A DNA stretch of 64,000 nt from CAVVIG01 sp050249955 (GCA_050249955.1 JBFWPN010000004.1:248001-312000), one strand, 5' to 3'. Numbered from the stretch's first letter, positions 17,094 to 26,290 are shown. Notes: generated by a model not told the origin, from the sequence alone. Numbers and translations are program-made.

Positions 17094-18890
17094 CTACGTG
17101 GTGGCCACCATCGGCAGCAGCTTGGCGCCGGCGTGTGGATAGATGAGCGCGAACTTGCGCATGTCGAACGCGTGCGTGGGGCAGCGTTCCGCGCAGAGCC
17201 CGCAGTGCAGGCAGACGTTCTCGTCCTTCGTCATCACCCGCCCGGTCTGCCGCAGCAGCCCGGAGACGAAGATCGCCTGGTCGGTCTCGCCGGCCGGCTC
17301 CGCGAGCAGCTTCTCGCGCAGCACCGGCTCGTCGCCGTTGACGCTGATCGCCAGGCAGTCCACCGGGCAGATGTCCACGCACGCGTCACACTCGATGCAC
17401 AGCCAGTCGGTGAAGTGCGTCTGCACGTCGCAGTTCAGGCAGCGCTCCACCTCCCGGCGCGTCTGTTCCGGCGTGAAGCCCTTCTCCACCTCGGTCGCCA
17501 TCGTGAGGAAGCGCTCCGACAGCTCGACGTGCTCCATCTTCTGGCGCTTCGAGGTGTCGTAGTTGTTGCTGTAGGCCCACTCGTGGAGGCCCATCTTGGT
17601 GGAGGAGAGCGTCAGCCCCGCCGGCGGCCGCTCGGTGACCGGCTTGCCCTGGCAGAAGAGGTCGATCGAAATCGCCGCCTGGTGGCCGTGCTCGACCGCC
17701 CAGATGATGTTCAGCGGGCCGAAGGCGGCGTCACCACCGAAGAACACCCCCGGGCGGGACGACATGTGCGTGGCCTTGTCCACCACCGGCATGTCCCACT
17801 TGCCGAACTCGATCCCGATTTCGCGCTCGATCCAGGGGAACGAGTTGTCCTGGCCGATGGCGAGAATCACCGAGTCGCAGGGGATGACCGTACGGCCGAT
17901 GACTTCCTGGTGCAGCTGGCCGTCGCGCTCTTCCGAGCGGAACTGGTCGAACTCCATGCCCGTGAGCCTGCCGTCTTCGACGATGAAGCGGACCGGCTGG
18001 AGGTTCTCGACGATCTCGATGCCCTCTTCCTCGGCATCCTCGAGCTCCCAGGGCGACGCCTTGAAGTACTTGCGCGTCTTGCGCGCGATCACCTTCACGT
18101 CCTTTGCCCCGAGCCGCTTCGACGACCGGCAGCAGTCCATGGCCGTGTTGCCGACGCCGATGATGAGGACCCGCTCGCCGATCGAGTCGATGTGCTGGAA
18201 GTGGATGTTCTGCAGCCACTCGATGCCGATGAACACCTGGTCGGTGTCGAACCTCCCCGGGATCTTCAGTTCCTTGCCCTTCGGTGCGCCGCTGCCCACG
18301 AACACCGCGTCGAACTCGCCGCTGTCGAGCAGCGCCTTCATGCTCTCGATGGGCGAGTTGTAGCGCATCTCCACGCCCATATCCACGATGTAGCCGATCT
18401 CATCGTCCAGGACGTCGGTCGGCAGGCGGAACGACGGGATGTTGATGCGCATGAGGCCGCCGGGCTGCGGCAGCTTCTCGAAGATGGTCACCTGGTAGCC
18501 GAGCGGCATCAGGTCGTTGGCCACGGTCAATGACGCCGGGCCGGCGCCGATGCAGGCCACCTTCTTGCCGTTCTTCTGTACGGGCGCGGTGGGCAGCAGG
18601 TGCTTCACCTCACCCCTGTGATCCGCAGCCACCCGCTTGAGGCGGCAGATGGCGACCGGCTTGTCGTCGACGCGCCCGCGCCGGCAGGCCGGCTCGCACG
18701 GACGATCGCAGGTGCGCCCCAGGATGCCGGGGAAGACGTTCGACGCGCGGTTGAGCAGGTACGCGTCGGTGTACCGCTCCTGGGCGATCAGCCTGATGTA
18801 CTCCGGCACGTTGGTATGCGCCGGGCAGGCCCACTGACAATCGACGACCCGGTGGTAGTAATTGGGATCGTCGGTATTGGTTCGCTGCAT
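17094..18890 (-). CDS. GltD-like NAD(P)H/FAD oxidoreductase with two 4Fe-4S clusters
   Basis: A 598-residue protein (ATG 18890 chosen; in-frame codons upstream are not family-like). It has three parts. An N-terminal helical Fe-S domain shows 'CQWACPAHTNVPEYIRLI' and 'CDRPCEPACRRG'. The glutamate-synthase-small-subunit flavoprotein core has the FAD motif 'VACIGAGPASLTVANDLMPLG', a second nucleotide motif 'VLIIGVGNTAMDCCRSSKRLG' and 'FFGGDAAFGPLNIIWAVEHG'. A C-terminal double ferredoxin has 'CIECDACVDICPVDC' and 'CLHCGLCAERCPTHA'. First gene of the operon with korA and korB. It probably shuttles electrons between NAD(P)H and the 2-oxoacid oxidoreductase, which itself has no separate ferredoxin subunit gene here (inference). 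Confidence 0.88.
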   Translation of the reverse strand: MQRTNTDDPNYYHRVVDCQWACPAHTNVPEYIRLIAQERYTDAYLLNRASNVFPGILGRTCDRPCEPACRRGRVDDKPVAICRLKRVAADHRGEVKHLLPTAPVQKNGKKVACIGAGPASLTVANDLMPLGYQVTIFEKLPQPGGLMRINIPSFRLPTDVLDDEIGYIVDMGVEMRYNSPIESMKALLDSGEFDAVFVGSGAPKGKELKIPGRFDTDQVFIGIEWLQNIHFQHIDSIGERVLIIGVGNTAMDCCRSSKRLGAKDVKVIARKTRKYFKASPWELEDAEEEGIEIVENLQPVRFIVEDGRLTGMEFDQFRSEERDGQLHQEVIGRTVIPCDSVILAIGQDNSFPWIEREIGIEFGKWDMPVVDKATHMSSRPGVFFGGDAAFGPLNIIWAVEHGHQAAISIDLFCQGKPVTERPPAGLTLSSTKMGLHEWAYSNNYDTSKRQKMEHVELSERFLTMATEVEKGFTPEQTRREVERCLNCDVQTHFTDWLCIECDACVDICPVDCLAISVNGDEPVLREKLLAEPAGETDQAIFVSGLLRQTGRVMTKDENVCLHCGLCAERCPTHAFDMRKFALIYPHAGAKLLPMVATT

Positions 18891-19066
18891 ATGCGTGCAG
18901 GATACGTCGATCTTGCCGACTGGGCTAGTCCGGCCGTGCCTCGGCGTCACCACGACGTCAGGGAGGGCAGGAACGGGAAGTTGGCGACTGGACCGCGCGC
19001 CATCGTACCCCAGCCTCGCCAGGCGCGCTACACTTCGCGCCGGGGCTCAGCCTCCCTCCGCTGACC

Positions 19067-20011
19067 CTACTTGCCGAATCGGTACAGCCAGAACTGCTGG
19101 TCCATTCGCTTGTCCTGGTCAGCCGAGAAGGTGTTCATGCACGAGTCGTCCGTGAAGTCCATGTAGTTGGTGACCGGATCGAGACCGGGATGGAAGGGGC
19201 AGCTGTCCCGCGTCACGGGGCACCCGAACGCCGCCGATTGTTCCGCGGCGGTGTCCGTCGCGAAGTCTCCGGCCGTCGGCCCCATCGCGCAACCACCCTG
19301 GAAGGTGTGATAGAGCCCCATCCAGTGCCCCACCTCGTGCACCGCCGTGTCGCCGAGGTTGTAGGGGGCCCATGACCCGCCGGGCAGTGTGTCCGCGTCG
19401 AGCACCACCCCATCGTCCTTCGGCTGGCCCGCATAGGAGGATGGCATGCTCGACCAGCCGACCATGCCGCCACTCAGCTGTGTGATGTAGATATTGAGGT
19501 CGTCAGCCGTGCCCTGTCTCAGGAGGTTCTTCATCTGGTGCTCCGCCGAGGACCCCTGGGACATCTGCATCCACTGCGGCATGACCGTGACGTCGAAGTT
19601 GGCGAGCGTGAAGGACCACTGGGTGGGAGCGAATGCCTTGTTGAGCACCTTCAGCTGGCTGTCGATCACCGTCGTCGGCAGGGGAGAGCTGATGCCGTCG
19701 GTGATGATGTGGAAGTACACCCGGATCACGCCCCCAGGAGTCGCGTAGTAGAACTGCATGGCGCCGTTCCCATCCAGGTAGGCGAGGCCGGCACCCAGCG
19801 CGTCCTTCCGGAAGGTCAGTTCCAGCGCGTTCGCCTGTTCGGGCGTCAGCATGTTGCCATCGCGGCGACCCGTGGCCGCCGTCGTGTCGGTCGTGCCGAG
19901 AGAGATGGCCAGCATGGCCACGAGGGCCACGGTAACGGCGGAGACCGCCCCGGTCACCAGGCGCAACCGAAACCCGCGGGGCATGAGCTGACGACGGTGG
20001 TGCATGGACAT
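19067..20011 (-). CDS. Secreted M43 (pappalysin-like) zinc metalloprotease
   Basis: A 314-residue protein. The N-terminus has a basic segment and a long hydrophobic signal (VTGAVSAVTVALVAMLAISLG). The catalytic site 'TAVHEVGHWMGLYHTFQGGC' at about residue 225 is the metzincin HExxHxxGxxH, and 'NYMDFTDDSCMNTFS' supplies the Met-turn. Cysteines around it ('FGCPVTRDSCPFHPG') are typical for the disulfide-bonded M43B group. Length fits family members that consist of one catalytic domain. It is an extracellular endopeptidase of unknown target. The gene is transcribed alone on the minus strand and ends near the GltD-like operon start. Confidence 0.88.
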   Translation of the reverse strand: MSMHHRRQLMPRGFRLRLVTGAVSAVTVALVAMLAISLGTTDTTAATGRRDGNMLTPEQANALELTFRKDALGAGLAYLDGNGAMQFYYATPGGVIRVYFHIITDGISSPLPTTVIDSQLKVLNKAFAPTQWSFTLANFDVTVMPQWMQMSQGSSAEHQMKNLLRQGTADDLNIYITQLSGGMVGWSSMPSSYAGQPKDDGVVLDADTLPGGSWAPYNLGDTAVHEVGHWMGLYHTFQGGCAMGPTAGDFATDTAAEQSAAFGCPVTRDSCPFHPGLDPVTNYMDFTDDSCMNTFSADQDKRMDQQFWLYRFGK

Positions 20012-20079
20012 GGGTCCTCGCCTCCTGCAGCAGGAACCGGGATCCGTCCGCTGCGCGAATGGTGTTCCAGAAATAGAAA

Positions 20080-20121
20080 AGGCGGAGAACCGACAGGGAC
20101 GCTCCCCTGGGTTCTCCGCCT
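20080..20121 (-). terminator. Rho-independent terminator of the cytochrome c gene
   Basis: The 12-bp perfect stem AGGCGGAGAACC/GGTTCTCCGCCT encloses a loop of about 18 bases. Read on the minus strand, it is followed by TTTCTATTTC. It lies 29 bases past the stop of the cytochrome c gene (20150). Confidence 0.75.
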
Positions 20122-20149
20122 GTTCAGTTCGTGAGTGCTCCGTGACGGC

Positions 20150-20641
20150 TCAGTTCGTGCCGCCGTGGTGCACGCCAAGCGACTTCAGGTAGGCGAGCAC
20201 GGCCTCGGCGTCGGCCTGCGACATCCGGAACTGCGGCATCGGCTGACGGAGCCGGAGGCCGTTGTTGCGCGACTCACCGGTCATCAGCAGGTGGATGAAC
20301 TGCTCGTCCGTGCCGGGAGGCGCGCCCGCGATCCTCGGGGCGACGATGGCCCAGTTATCGGTGGCCACGGTCGGAGCCAGGCCGACGGCGCCACCCTGGA
20401 GCCAGTGCGTGGTGTCCCGGTTGCCGTGCATGTCCACCGGCGAGTGGCACCGTCCGCACATCGCCACTTCCTCGACGATGTAACGGCCGCGTGCAACCTT
20501 GTCTTCGCCGGCGGGCGCCGCCGCTGCGGCTGCGGGCTTGGCGGGTTCCGTGCGCTGGGTCTGGGCAGCGGGTGGGTTGCCGCCTGCAAGCAGGACGAAC
20601 GCGGGGACCACCAGCATCGGCCAGAGTTTGGAACGCGACAT
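20150..20641 (-). CDS. Exported class I cytochrome c
   Basis: A 163-residue protein starting at ATG 20641 with AAAGGA upstream and a Sec signal (MLVVPAFVLLAGG). After an Ala/Pro-rich linker comes one haem site, 'MCGRCHSPVDMHG' (CxxCH). The distal Met is probably in 'QPMPQFRMSQADAEAVLAYL', the usual C-terminal helix of class I cytochromes. It is likely a periplasmic electron carrier or the cytochrome partner of an exported dehydrogenase such as the Tat-exported molybdenum hydroxylase at 21.7-24.3 kb (inference). It has its own terminator at 20080-20121 and is divergent from the RnfD-like gene. Confidence 0.85.
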   Translation of the reverse strand: MSRSKLWPMLVVPAFVLLAGGNPPAAQTQRTEPAKPAAAAAAPAGEDKVARGRYIVEEVAMCGRCHSPVDMHGNRDTTHWLQGGAVGLAPTVATDNWAIVAPRIAGAPPGTDEQFIHLLMTGESRNNGLRLRQPMPQFRMSQADAEAVLAYLKSLGVHHGGTN

Positions 20642-20829
20642 GTGTCGATCCTTTCGTCGAACTGACGGATCCCGGTGAGGACCGGGATTTTCCACTGCGC
20701 AGAGTCTAGAACCTTCCGGGTCATTGAGCAATGGTGTTCTGCAGGTCCATCAGGCGCCGGGCCGCAATTTCAGGGGCCGCCCTGCCCGCCGACCCGCCAC
20801 ATGTTGCGGTGCCGGCGTATGCTGGCTCG

Positions 20830-21678
20830 GTGAAGCCGCTCGACGTCGGGCTGGGGCTGCGGTTGCTGCGATTTCTGCGGACCCCGAAAGGGACGGTGCT
20901 CGCGATTCTGGTGTGCCTGGTGGCCGGTGCCCCGGTCGTGCGCACGGGCGGCACGACGCTCCTGTGGCTGGCGCCGACCGTCCTCTGCCCGGCGCTCGTC
21001 GACGCAGCGGTGCTCCGCTGGCGGCGCGGTCGCCTGGTCTTCCCCGGTGGAGCGGCCATCACCGGGCTGCTGGTGGGCATGGTGCTCAGGGTGCAGGAGC
21101 CCTGGTACGTCGCCACCGCACTGGCCACGGCGGCCGTCGCCCTGAAGTACCCGCTGCGCGTTCGTCACGCGAACGTGTTCAACCCGGCCGCGCTGGCGCT
21201 GGTCGCCGCGTCGCAGCTGTTCGGGGCGGGGCATAGCTGGTGGGGCGCCCTCACGGAGGTGGTGCCGGCCGCCGCGATCCCGCTGCTGCTGGCGAGTGCC
21301 GCATTCATCACGGTCCGCGTGCACAAGCTGCCGCTCGTCCTGGCGTTCACGGGCACCTACTACGTGTGCTGCCTCCTCACGGCGGTCCTCGTAGACCCGG
21401 CGCTCGTGGCCGATCTCTTCGTGCCGCCAGACCTGCAGGCCACGATCTTCTTTGCCGGCTTCTTCCTGACCGACCCGCCAACCTCGCCCACCCGCCGGGG
21501 CGCACAGGTGACCCACGGTGTCGTGGTGGCCGTCGCCAGCATGTCGGCCCTGCTCGCCACGGGCATGGTGGATTACCTCTTTGTCGGCGTGCTGGTGGGC
21601 AACGTGTGGGAAGCGGGTCACCGGCTGCTGCGGACCCGCATGCACGTGAGGCTGCAGGCCCGCACAGCCTCTCCCTGA
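20830..21678 (+). CDS. RnfD/NqrB-like integral membrane protein (orphan)
   Basis: A 282-residue membrane protein if started at GTG 20830, chosen because family members begin close to 'FLRTPKGTVLAILV'. The in-frame residues before it look non-coding. About nine helices are visible. Family signatures are 'LKYPLRVRHANVFNPAALAL' and 'FFAGFFLTDPPTSPTRRGA', matching the RnfD/NqrB layout. The flavinylated S-G-A-T motif of true RnfD and NqrB is not seen. No other rnf or nqr genes are nearby, so it is probably one of the stand-alone relatives of unknown role, perhaps membrane flavin or quinone related. It is convergent with the iorB-like gene, 14 bases away. Confidence 0.7.
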   Translation: MKPLDVGLGLRLLRFLRTPKGTVLAILVCLVAGAPVVRTGGTTLLWLAPTVLCPALVDAAVLRWRRGRLVFPGGAAITGLLVGMVLRVQEPWYVATALATAAVALKYPLRVRHANVFNPAALALVAASQLFGAGHSWWGALTEVVPAAAIPLLLASAAFITVRVHKLPLVLAFTGTYYVCCLLTAVLVDPALVADLFVPPDLQATIFFAGFFLTDPPTSPTRRGAQVTHGVVVAVASMSALLATGMVDYLFVGVLVGNVWEAGHRLLRTRMHVRLQARTASP

Positions 21679-21692
21679 GGTCCGGGTCCGAC

Positions 21693-23861
21693 TCAGGCCT
21701 TCTGCGCGAGCGAGGTCTTCCGCAGCGGCAGTTCCCGCACCCGGATGCCCGTGGCCGCGAAGATGGCGTTCGTCAGCGCGGGTGCCAGCGGCGGCACTGC
21801 CGGTTCGCCGAGCCCGCCGAGCGGCCCGTCCGATCGGACGAAGGCGGTCTCGATCCGCGGCACGTCGTTGATGTGGATCATCGGGTAGTCGCGGAAGTTC
21901 CCTTCCACCACCCGTCCCTTGTCGATGGTGATCCCGCTCAGCAGCGCGGCGGACAGCGCGAAGACGATGCCCCCCTCGACCTGCGCGGCGGCGCTGTCCG
22001 TGTTCACGACGTCTCCGCAGTCGACCGCCGCGTGGACGCTGCGCACCGTCAGCCGTCCCGCGGCCGACACGGCCACGTGCACCACCTCGGCGACGATGGA
22101 GCCGAAGCACTCGCAGATGGCGATGCCGCGACCCTCGCCGTTCGGCAGCGGCGTGCCCCAGCCGGCCATGCTGGCCGCCTTCGCAAGCACCGCCTGGAAG
22201 CGAGGCCGGTCGTGCAGGAAGAACCTGCGGAACTCGTAGGGATCGCGGCCGGCGGCGTGCGCCACCTCGTCGATGAACGACTCCTTGAAGAACCCGTGCT
22301 GGGAGTTGTTGACCGAGCGCCACTGTCCCGTGCGAATGGGGTGCGTCGCCTTGACGCTCTCGGCCTCCTTCTCCGTCAGGTACGGCATGTAGGTCGACTC
22401 GCGGTCGCCTCCGCCGGTGTACTTCGAGCTGAGGGCCAGCAGCCGCCCGTTGGCGTCCAGGGCGGCGGCGTGCCGCGAGAGCGCCGCCGGCCGGTAGTAG
22501 TCGTGGCGGATGTCATTCTCGCGGGTCCAGATGGTCTTCACTGGCGTGGGAGACATCGCCTTCGCAATCCGGACGCCGATGTCCACGTAGTCGAAGGTGT
22601 AGGGGAGCCGGCGACCGAAGCCGCCACCGAGCAGGAGGTTGGTGAGCCGCACCTGCGAGGTGTCGAAATCGAGCGCCTTCGCCGCGGTGGCGCGCGCGTT
22701 CAACGGGTCCTGGACGCCGGCCCAGACCTCCGCGGCCGATGCGTCGACCCGCGCCGTGCACACCATCGGCTCCATGGTGGCGTGCGCGAGGAACGGCACG
22801 CGGTACTCGGCGGTGACCACCTTCGCGGAGTCGGAAGGCATCTCGGGGAAGGCGCCGACCGCCTTGTCGAAGTCCGCGAAGATGGACGCCGTGGATACCT
22901 GCCCGTGTCCCGCGTCGCTGAACTCGGGCTTCAGCGCCGCGAGGGCGCGGCGGGCTCGCCAGAAGCTGTCGGCCACCACAGCCACGGCGTTGTCGAGCGT
23001 GACGACCTTCTTCACCCCAGGCATGGACGCGGCCGGGGCCGGGTCGACCGACGTGAGGGTGCCCCCCTGCACGGGCGCCATCTCGATGGCGGCGTACAGC
23101 ATTCCCGGCAGCGCGACGTCGATGCCGTACTTGGCCGTGCCGTCCACCTTGGCCGGGATATCGAGCCGCTTCGTGGCGGTTCGGCGAAGCGTGAACGTGT
23201 CGGGCGTCTTGAGGGCGGGGCTCGTCGGCACCGGCAGGGCGGCGGCCTCCCGGGCCAGTTCGCCGAAGGCAGCACTGCGACCGGAGGCGGCATGGTTCAC
23301 GCGCGAAGCCTTCGCCGTACACGTGGACGGGTCGACACCCCAGCGCCGCGCGGCGGCAGCCACCAGCATTTCCTTCGCGGCGGCACCGGCCACGCGCATG
23401 CCGTATTCGCCCGTGCTGCGGACGGCCGTGGAGCCGCCGGTGACCTGGAACCCGAACCACTCCGAGAGCTTGAACGCGCCGTAGTCGACGCCGCGTGCCA
23501 GCACGGCCGGCACGTACTGGCCGCCGGCGGCCCTGATGACGTAGCCATTCGCGTACTCGTCCAGCGCGGGCGCCTCCTGGATGCGCACACCCGCCCAGTC
23601 GGCCTCCATCTCTTCCGCCGCCATCATGGCCAGCGCATTGGGCGTGCCCTGGCCCATCTCGCAGTGAGGGATGAGGACCGTCACCACGCTGTCGGGCGAC
23701 ACCGTGATCCAGGTGGTCAGCTGTCCCTTGTCGGTCGCATCTGCCGACACGAGCGCGTGCCTGCCGGGTGCCAGCGTGAAGCCGGCGACACCGAGGAGGA
23801 AGCCGCCGCCAGCGATGGTGCCGGCGCCGATGAACGTGCGTCGCGTCCACTTGTTCATCAC
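21693..23861 (-). CDS. Tat-exported IorB-like molybdopterin-binding dehydrogenase subunit
   Basis: A 722-residue subunit like isoquinoline 1-oxidoreductase beta (IorB) or aldehyde dehydrogenase large chains. It begins with a twin-arginine signal (KWTRRTFIGAGTIAGGGFLLG). Mo-cofactor motifs are 'NLLLGGGFGRRLPYTFDYV', 'RTGQWRSVNNSQHGFFKESF' and the C-terminal 'LGGLGEPAVPPLAPALTNA' with the catalytic Glu. The start is GTG 23861 or ATG 23858; either overlaps the stop of the 2Fe-2S subunit gene, so the two are translationally coupled. The complex should be periplasmic and pass electrons to a cytochrome c. The substrate is unknown; the family oxidises N-heterocycles, aldehydes or nicotinate. Confidence 0.88.
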   Translation of the reverse strand: MMNKWTRRTFIGAGTIAGGGFLLGVAGFTLAPGRHALVSADATDKGQLTTWITVSPDSVVTVLIPHCEMGQGTPNALAMMAAEEMEADWAGVRIQEAPALDEYANGYVIRAAGGQYVPAVLARGVDYGAFKLSEWFGFQVTGGSTAVRSTGEYGMRVAGAAAKEMLVAAAARRWGVDPSTCTAKASRVNHAASGRSAAFGELAREAAALPVPTSPALKTPDTFTLRRTATKRLDIPAKVDGTAKYGIDVALPGMLYAAIEMAPVQGGTLTSVDPAPAASMPGVKKVVTLDNAVAVVADSFWRARRALAALKPEFSDAGHGQVSTASIFADFDKAVGAFPEMPSDSAKVVTAEYRVPFLAHATMEPMVCTARVDASAAEVWAGVQDPLNARATAAKALDFDTSQVRLTNLLLGGGFGRRLPYTFDYVDIGVRIAKAMSPTPVKTIWTRENDIRHDYYRPAALSRHAAALDANGRLLALSSKYTGGGDRESTYMPYLTEKEAESVKATHPIRTGQWRSVNNSQHGFFKESFIDEVAHAAGRDPYEFRRFFLHDRPRFQAVLAKAASMAGWGTPLPNGEGRGIAICECFGSIVAEVVHVAVSAAGRLTVRSVHAAVDCGDVVNTDSAAAQVEGGIVFALSAALLSGITIDKGRVVEGNFRDYPMIHINDVPRIETAFVRSDGPLGGLGEPAVPPLAPALTNAIFAATGIRVRELPLRKTSLAQKA

Positions 23862-24340
23862 GCCGCTCCTTCCGGAGCCGCCTGGGCACCGGCTCTGGCC
23901 ACGGCGTGGATGGCCGCACGCACGCGCGCGAAGGTGCCGCAGCGGCAGACGTTCGTCAGTCCGGCGTCGATCTCAGCGTCGGTGGGGGCTGGGTTCTGGG
24001 CGAGCAGGCCGACGACCGCCATGATCATCCCCGACTGGCAGTAGCCGCACTGGGGCACCTGGTGATCGATCCAGGCCTGCTGCACGGCGTGCAGGACGCC
24101 GCCCTGCGCGAGCCCCTCGATGGTCGTCACCGTCCTGCCGTCGGCGGCGGAAACGGGCAGCGTGCAGGACCGGACCGGTCGACCATCCAGGTGCACGGTA
24201 CACGCGCCGCACGCCGAGATGCCGCAGCCGAACTTCGTGCCGGTGAGGCCGAGCTGCTCGCGCAGGGCCCAGAGCAGCGGCATCTCGGGCTCCACGTCCA
24301 GCGTGTGGACGATGCCATTGACGGTGATGGACAGGGCCAT
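23858..24340 (-). CDS. IorA-like (2Fe-2S)-binding dehydrogenase subunit
   Basis: A 160-residue small subunit with two [2Fe-2S] sites. The N-terminal plant-type cluster uses 'FGCGISACGACTVHLDG' (about C39, C44, C47) and a further Cys near residue 59. The C-terminal four-helix domain uses 'PQCGYCQSGMI' and 'NVCRCGT'. Length is normal. It lacks its own signal peptide, as IorA subunits do, and probably travels with the Tat-tagged large subunit as a folded complex. It is the first gene of the pair and is divergent from the TPR protease gene with 47 bases between starts. Confidence 0.93.
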   Translation of the reverse strand: MALSITVNGIVHTLDVEPEMPLLWALREQLGLTGTKFGCGISACGACTVHLDGRPVRSCTLPVSAADGRTVTTIEGLAQGGVLHAVQQAWIDHQVPQCGYCQSGMIMAVVGLLAQNPAPTDAEIDAGLTNVCRCGTFARVRAAIHAVARAGAQAAPEGAA

Positions 24341-24387
24341 GGCGACGATCCTAACGCCGGCTCCGGAAATTCCCTAGAATGTCCCCC

Positions 24388-26268
24388 ATGACCAGAGTGG
24401 CGGCGACGCTGATGGTGCTGGTCGGCCTGCTGGCCGCTCCGGCCCCCGCGTGGGCGACGTGGACCCGCATCACCTCCGAGCACTTCACGTTCGTGGGCGA
24501 TGCTCCCGAGCGTGACATCAGGCTCATTGCCCAGCAGCTCGAGCAGTTCCGCACGGTGGTCGGCCAGGTCTTCTCCAGCGACGCGACCCACTCGCCGGTG
24601 CCCACTGTCGTGGTCGTCTTCCAGGACCAGCGATCGTTCGCGCAGTTCCGGCCGATGTTCCAGGGTCGGCCGGTCGACGTGGCCGGCTACTTCGTCGGCA
24701 TGGAAGACGGGAACTACATTGCGGTGAACGCCGAGCGCGAGGCTGCGGCCTACGGCGTGATCTTCCACGAGTACGCACACTTCCTCGTCGGGAGCGCCGT
24801 GGGCGAGGTGCCGGTCTGGGTGAACGAAGGGCTCGCCGAGCTCTACCAGACGTTCGAGGTGAGCAACGGCGGACGGACCGCCCTCATCGGCAAGCCCGGG
24901 CGCGACAACCTGGAACTCCTCCAGGCCGCATCGTCGCTCATGCCGGTGTCCGAACTCATCGCCGTGCAGCGCGAGTCACCGCTCTACAACGAGGGCGACC
25001 GTCGGGGGCTCTTCTATGCGCAGGCGTGGGCGCTGGTGCACTACCTGACGCTGGGCTCCCCTTCGCGCACGGGGCAGCTCAAGGCCTACCTGACGGCGGT
25101 CGGCGACGGCGCCAACCCGGGCGAGGCGTTCACGGCGGCGTTCGGGGCCGACGTCCAGGCGCTCGATCGCGAGCTGCGCCAGTACGTCCGCGCCTACCAG
25201 TTCCGCGCGCTGCGCGTGGAGTTCGACGACCGGCTGACAGCGACGCGCCTCACCCCGGCGCAGGAGCTGAGCGAGGCCGACGCGGCCGGGTACCTCGGCG
25301 ACATGATGGCGCGGCTCAACCGGGCCGACGATGCCCGCGCCTTCCTGAACGGGACGTTGAAGGGGCACCCCGAGACGGCGCGCGCGCTGAGCGCGCTCGG
25401 GCTGATAGAACTCCGGGCGGGGAACGAGGACGCCGCGTTCCTGCTGCTCGAGAAGGCAGCGGCGCTGGCCCCGGCCGACGCGGCGATTCAGGGGGCGTTC
25501 GGACGGGCGCTCACCCGCCGCGCGGACCGGGGCCTCGCCGACGAAGACGAGATGTACCGGAAGGCGAGGACGGTGCTCGCCCGGGCGCTCGAGATGGATC
25601 CCGGCAATGTGTCGATGCTGGTCACGCTGGCCGAGGTGGAGATGGGCAGCGGCGCCAACACGCCGAAGGCCGTGCAGTTGATGGAGCGGGTGGTGCAGGC
25701 CGCGCCTGCCCGCGAGGAGTACCGGCTGCTGCTCGCACAGGCACTCGCCGTGAACGGCGACTACCGCGCCGCGCGAGACACGCTCGGCGTGCTCATGTCG
25801 CGTGGGAGCCGGCAGGACATCAGGGACGCGGCCGAGCGGGCCGCCACGCGCGTGGAGACTGCGGAGAAGTCGGCCCGGGCGCTTGCGTCCGCGCCGGGTG
25901 TTCGCCCGCCAGAGCCCGACACGCCGCGCGAGACCATGCCGCAGGGGGTGTTCATTCCGACGCTGCGCTCGATTCAGCCGGGGGAGTCGCGGGTGGTGGG
26001 GGCGTTCTCGGCGGTCGAGTGCATCAAGGGAGCCATCGTGCTCCAGGTGGACCTAGGCACGGGCCCGGTGAGGCTTGCCGTGAAGGCATTCGACGAGGTG
26101 GAGTTCCTCAGCTATCGGCAGGATGCCCCGGCCTCGATTGCGTGCGGCCCGCAGCGGCCCTCCTATCGGGTGCTCGCCACGTTCAGGACCGATGCCCCGG
26201 TGACCGGCGCCGGTACGCCGAATCGGGCGGTGGCCATCGAACTGCTGCCCGACGGCTTCAACCCCTGA
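24388..26268 (+). CDS. Exported gluzincin-type (peptidase MA-like) protein with TPR repeats
   Basis: About 626 residues from ATG 24388 (ATG 24379 is also in frame). A signal peptide ends near 'APAPAWA'. The N-terminal third resembles DUF1570/peptidase-MA domains: 'ITSEHFTFVGDAPERD' is followed by the zinc motif 'VIFHEYAHFLVG' (HEYAH at about 127-131) and 'VWVNEGLAELYQ', where Glu is the probable third ligand. Residues about 280-490 form TPR-like helical pairs ('ALSALGLIELRAGNEDAAFLLLEKAAALAP'-type repeats, visible in several copies). The C-terminal 100 residues form a beta domain. Probably a periplasmic metalloprotease or scaffold; the target is unknown. Confidence 0.78.
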   Translation: MTRVAATLMVLVGLLAAPAPAWATWTRITSEHFTFVGDAPERDIRLIAQQLEQFRTVVGQVFSSDATHSPVPTVVVVFQDQRSFAQFRPMFQGRPVDVAGYFVGMEDGNYIAVNAEREAAAYGVIFHEYAHFLVGSAVGEVPVWVNEGLAELYQTFEVSNGGRTALIGKPGRDNLELLQAASSLMPVSELIAVQRESPLYNEGDRRGLFYAQAWALVHYLTLGSPSRTGQLKAYLTAVGDGANPGEAFTAAFGADVQALDRELRQYVRAYQFRALRVEFDDRLTATRLTPAQELSEADAAGYLGDMMARLNRADDARAFLNGTLKGHPETARALSALGLIELRAGNEDAAFLLLEKAAALAPADAAIQGAFGRALTRRADRGLADEDEMYRKARTVLARALEMDPGNVSMLVTLAEVEMGSGANTPKAVQLMERVVQAAPAREEYRLLLAQALAVNGDYRAARDTLGVLMSRGSRQDIRDAAERAATRVETAEKSARALASAPGVRPPEPDTPRETMPQGVFIPTLRSIQPGESRVVGAFSAVECIKGAIVLQVDLGTGPVRLAVKAFDEVEFLSYRQDAPASIACGPQRPSYRVLATFRTDAPVTGAGTPNRAVAIELLPDGFNP

Positions 26269-26290
26269 ATCTCCAGGCGCCGTCACGCCC

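Noticed and set aside
15324..18533. A 1069-codon open frame on the plus strand opposite the Kor operon
   Set aside because: It lies antisense to three motif-verified genes. Its translation is Arg/His/Val-rich with no domain, a usual by-product of third-position G/C bias.
20770..22323. A 517-codon minus-strand frame spanning the RnfD-like gene
   Set aside because: It crosses two well-supported genes and shows no family motif.
21240..24044. A 934-codon open frame on the plus strand opposite the IorB-like gene
   Set aside because: Antisense shadow of the motif-bearing Mo-hydroxylase genes; low-complexity translation.
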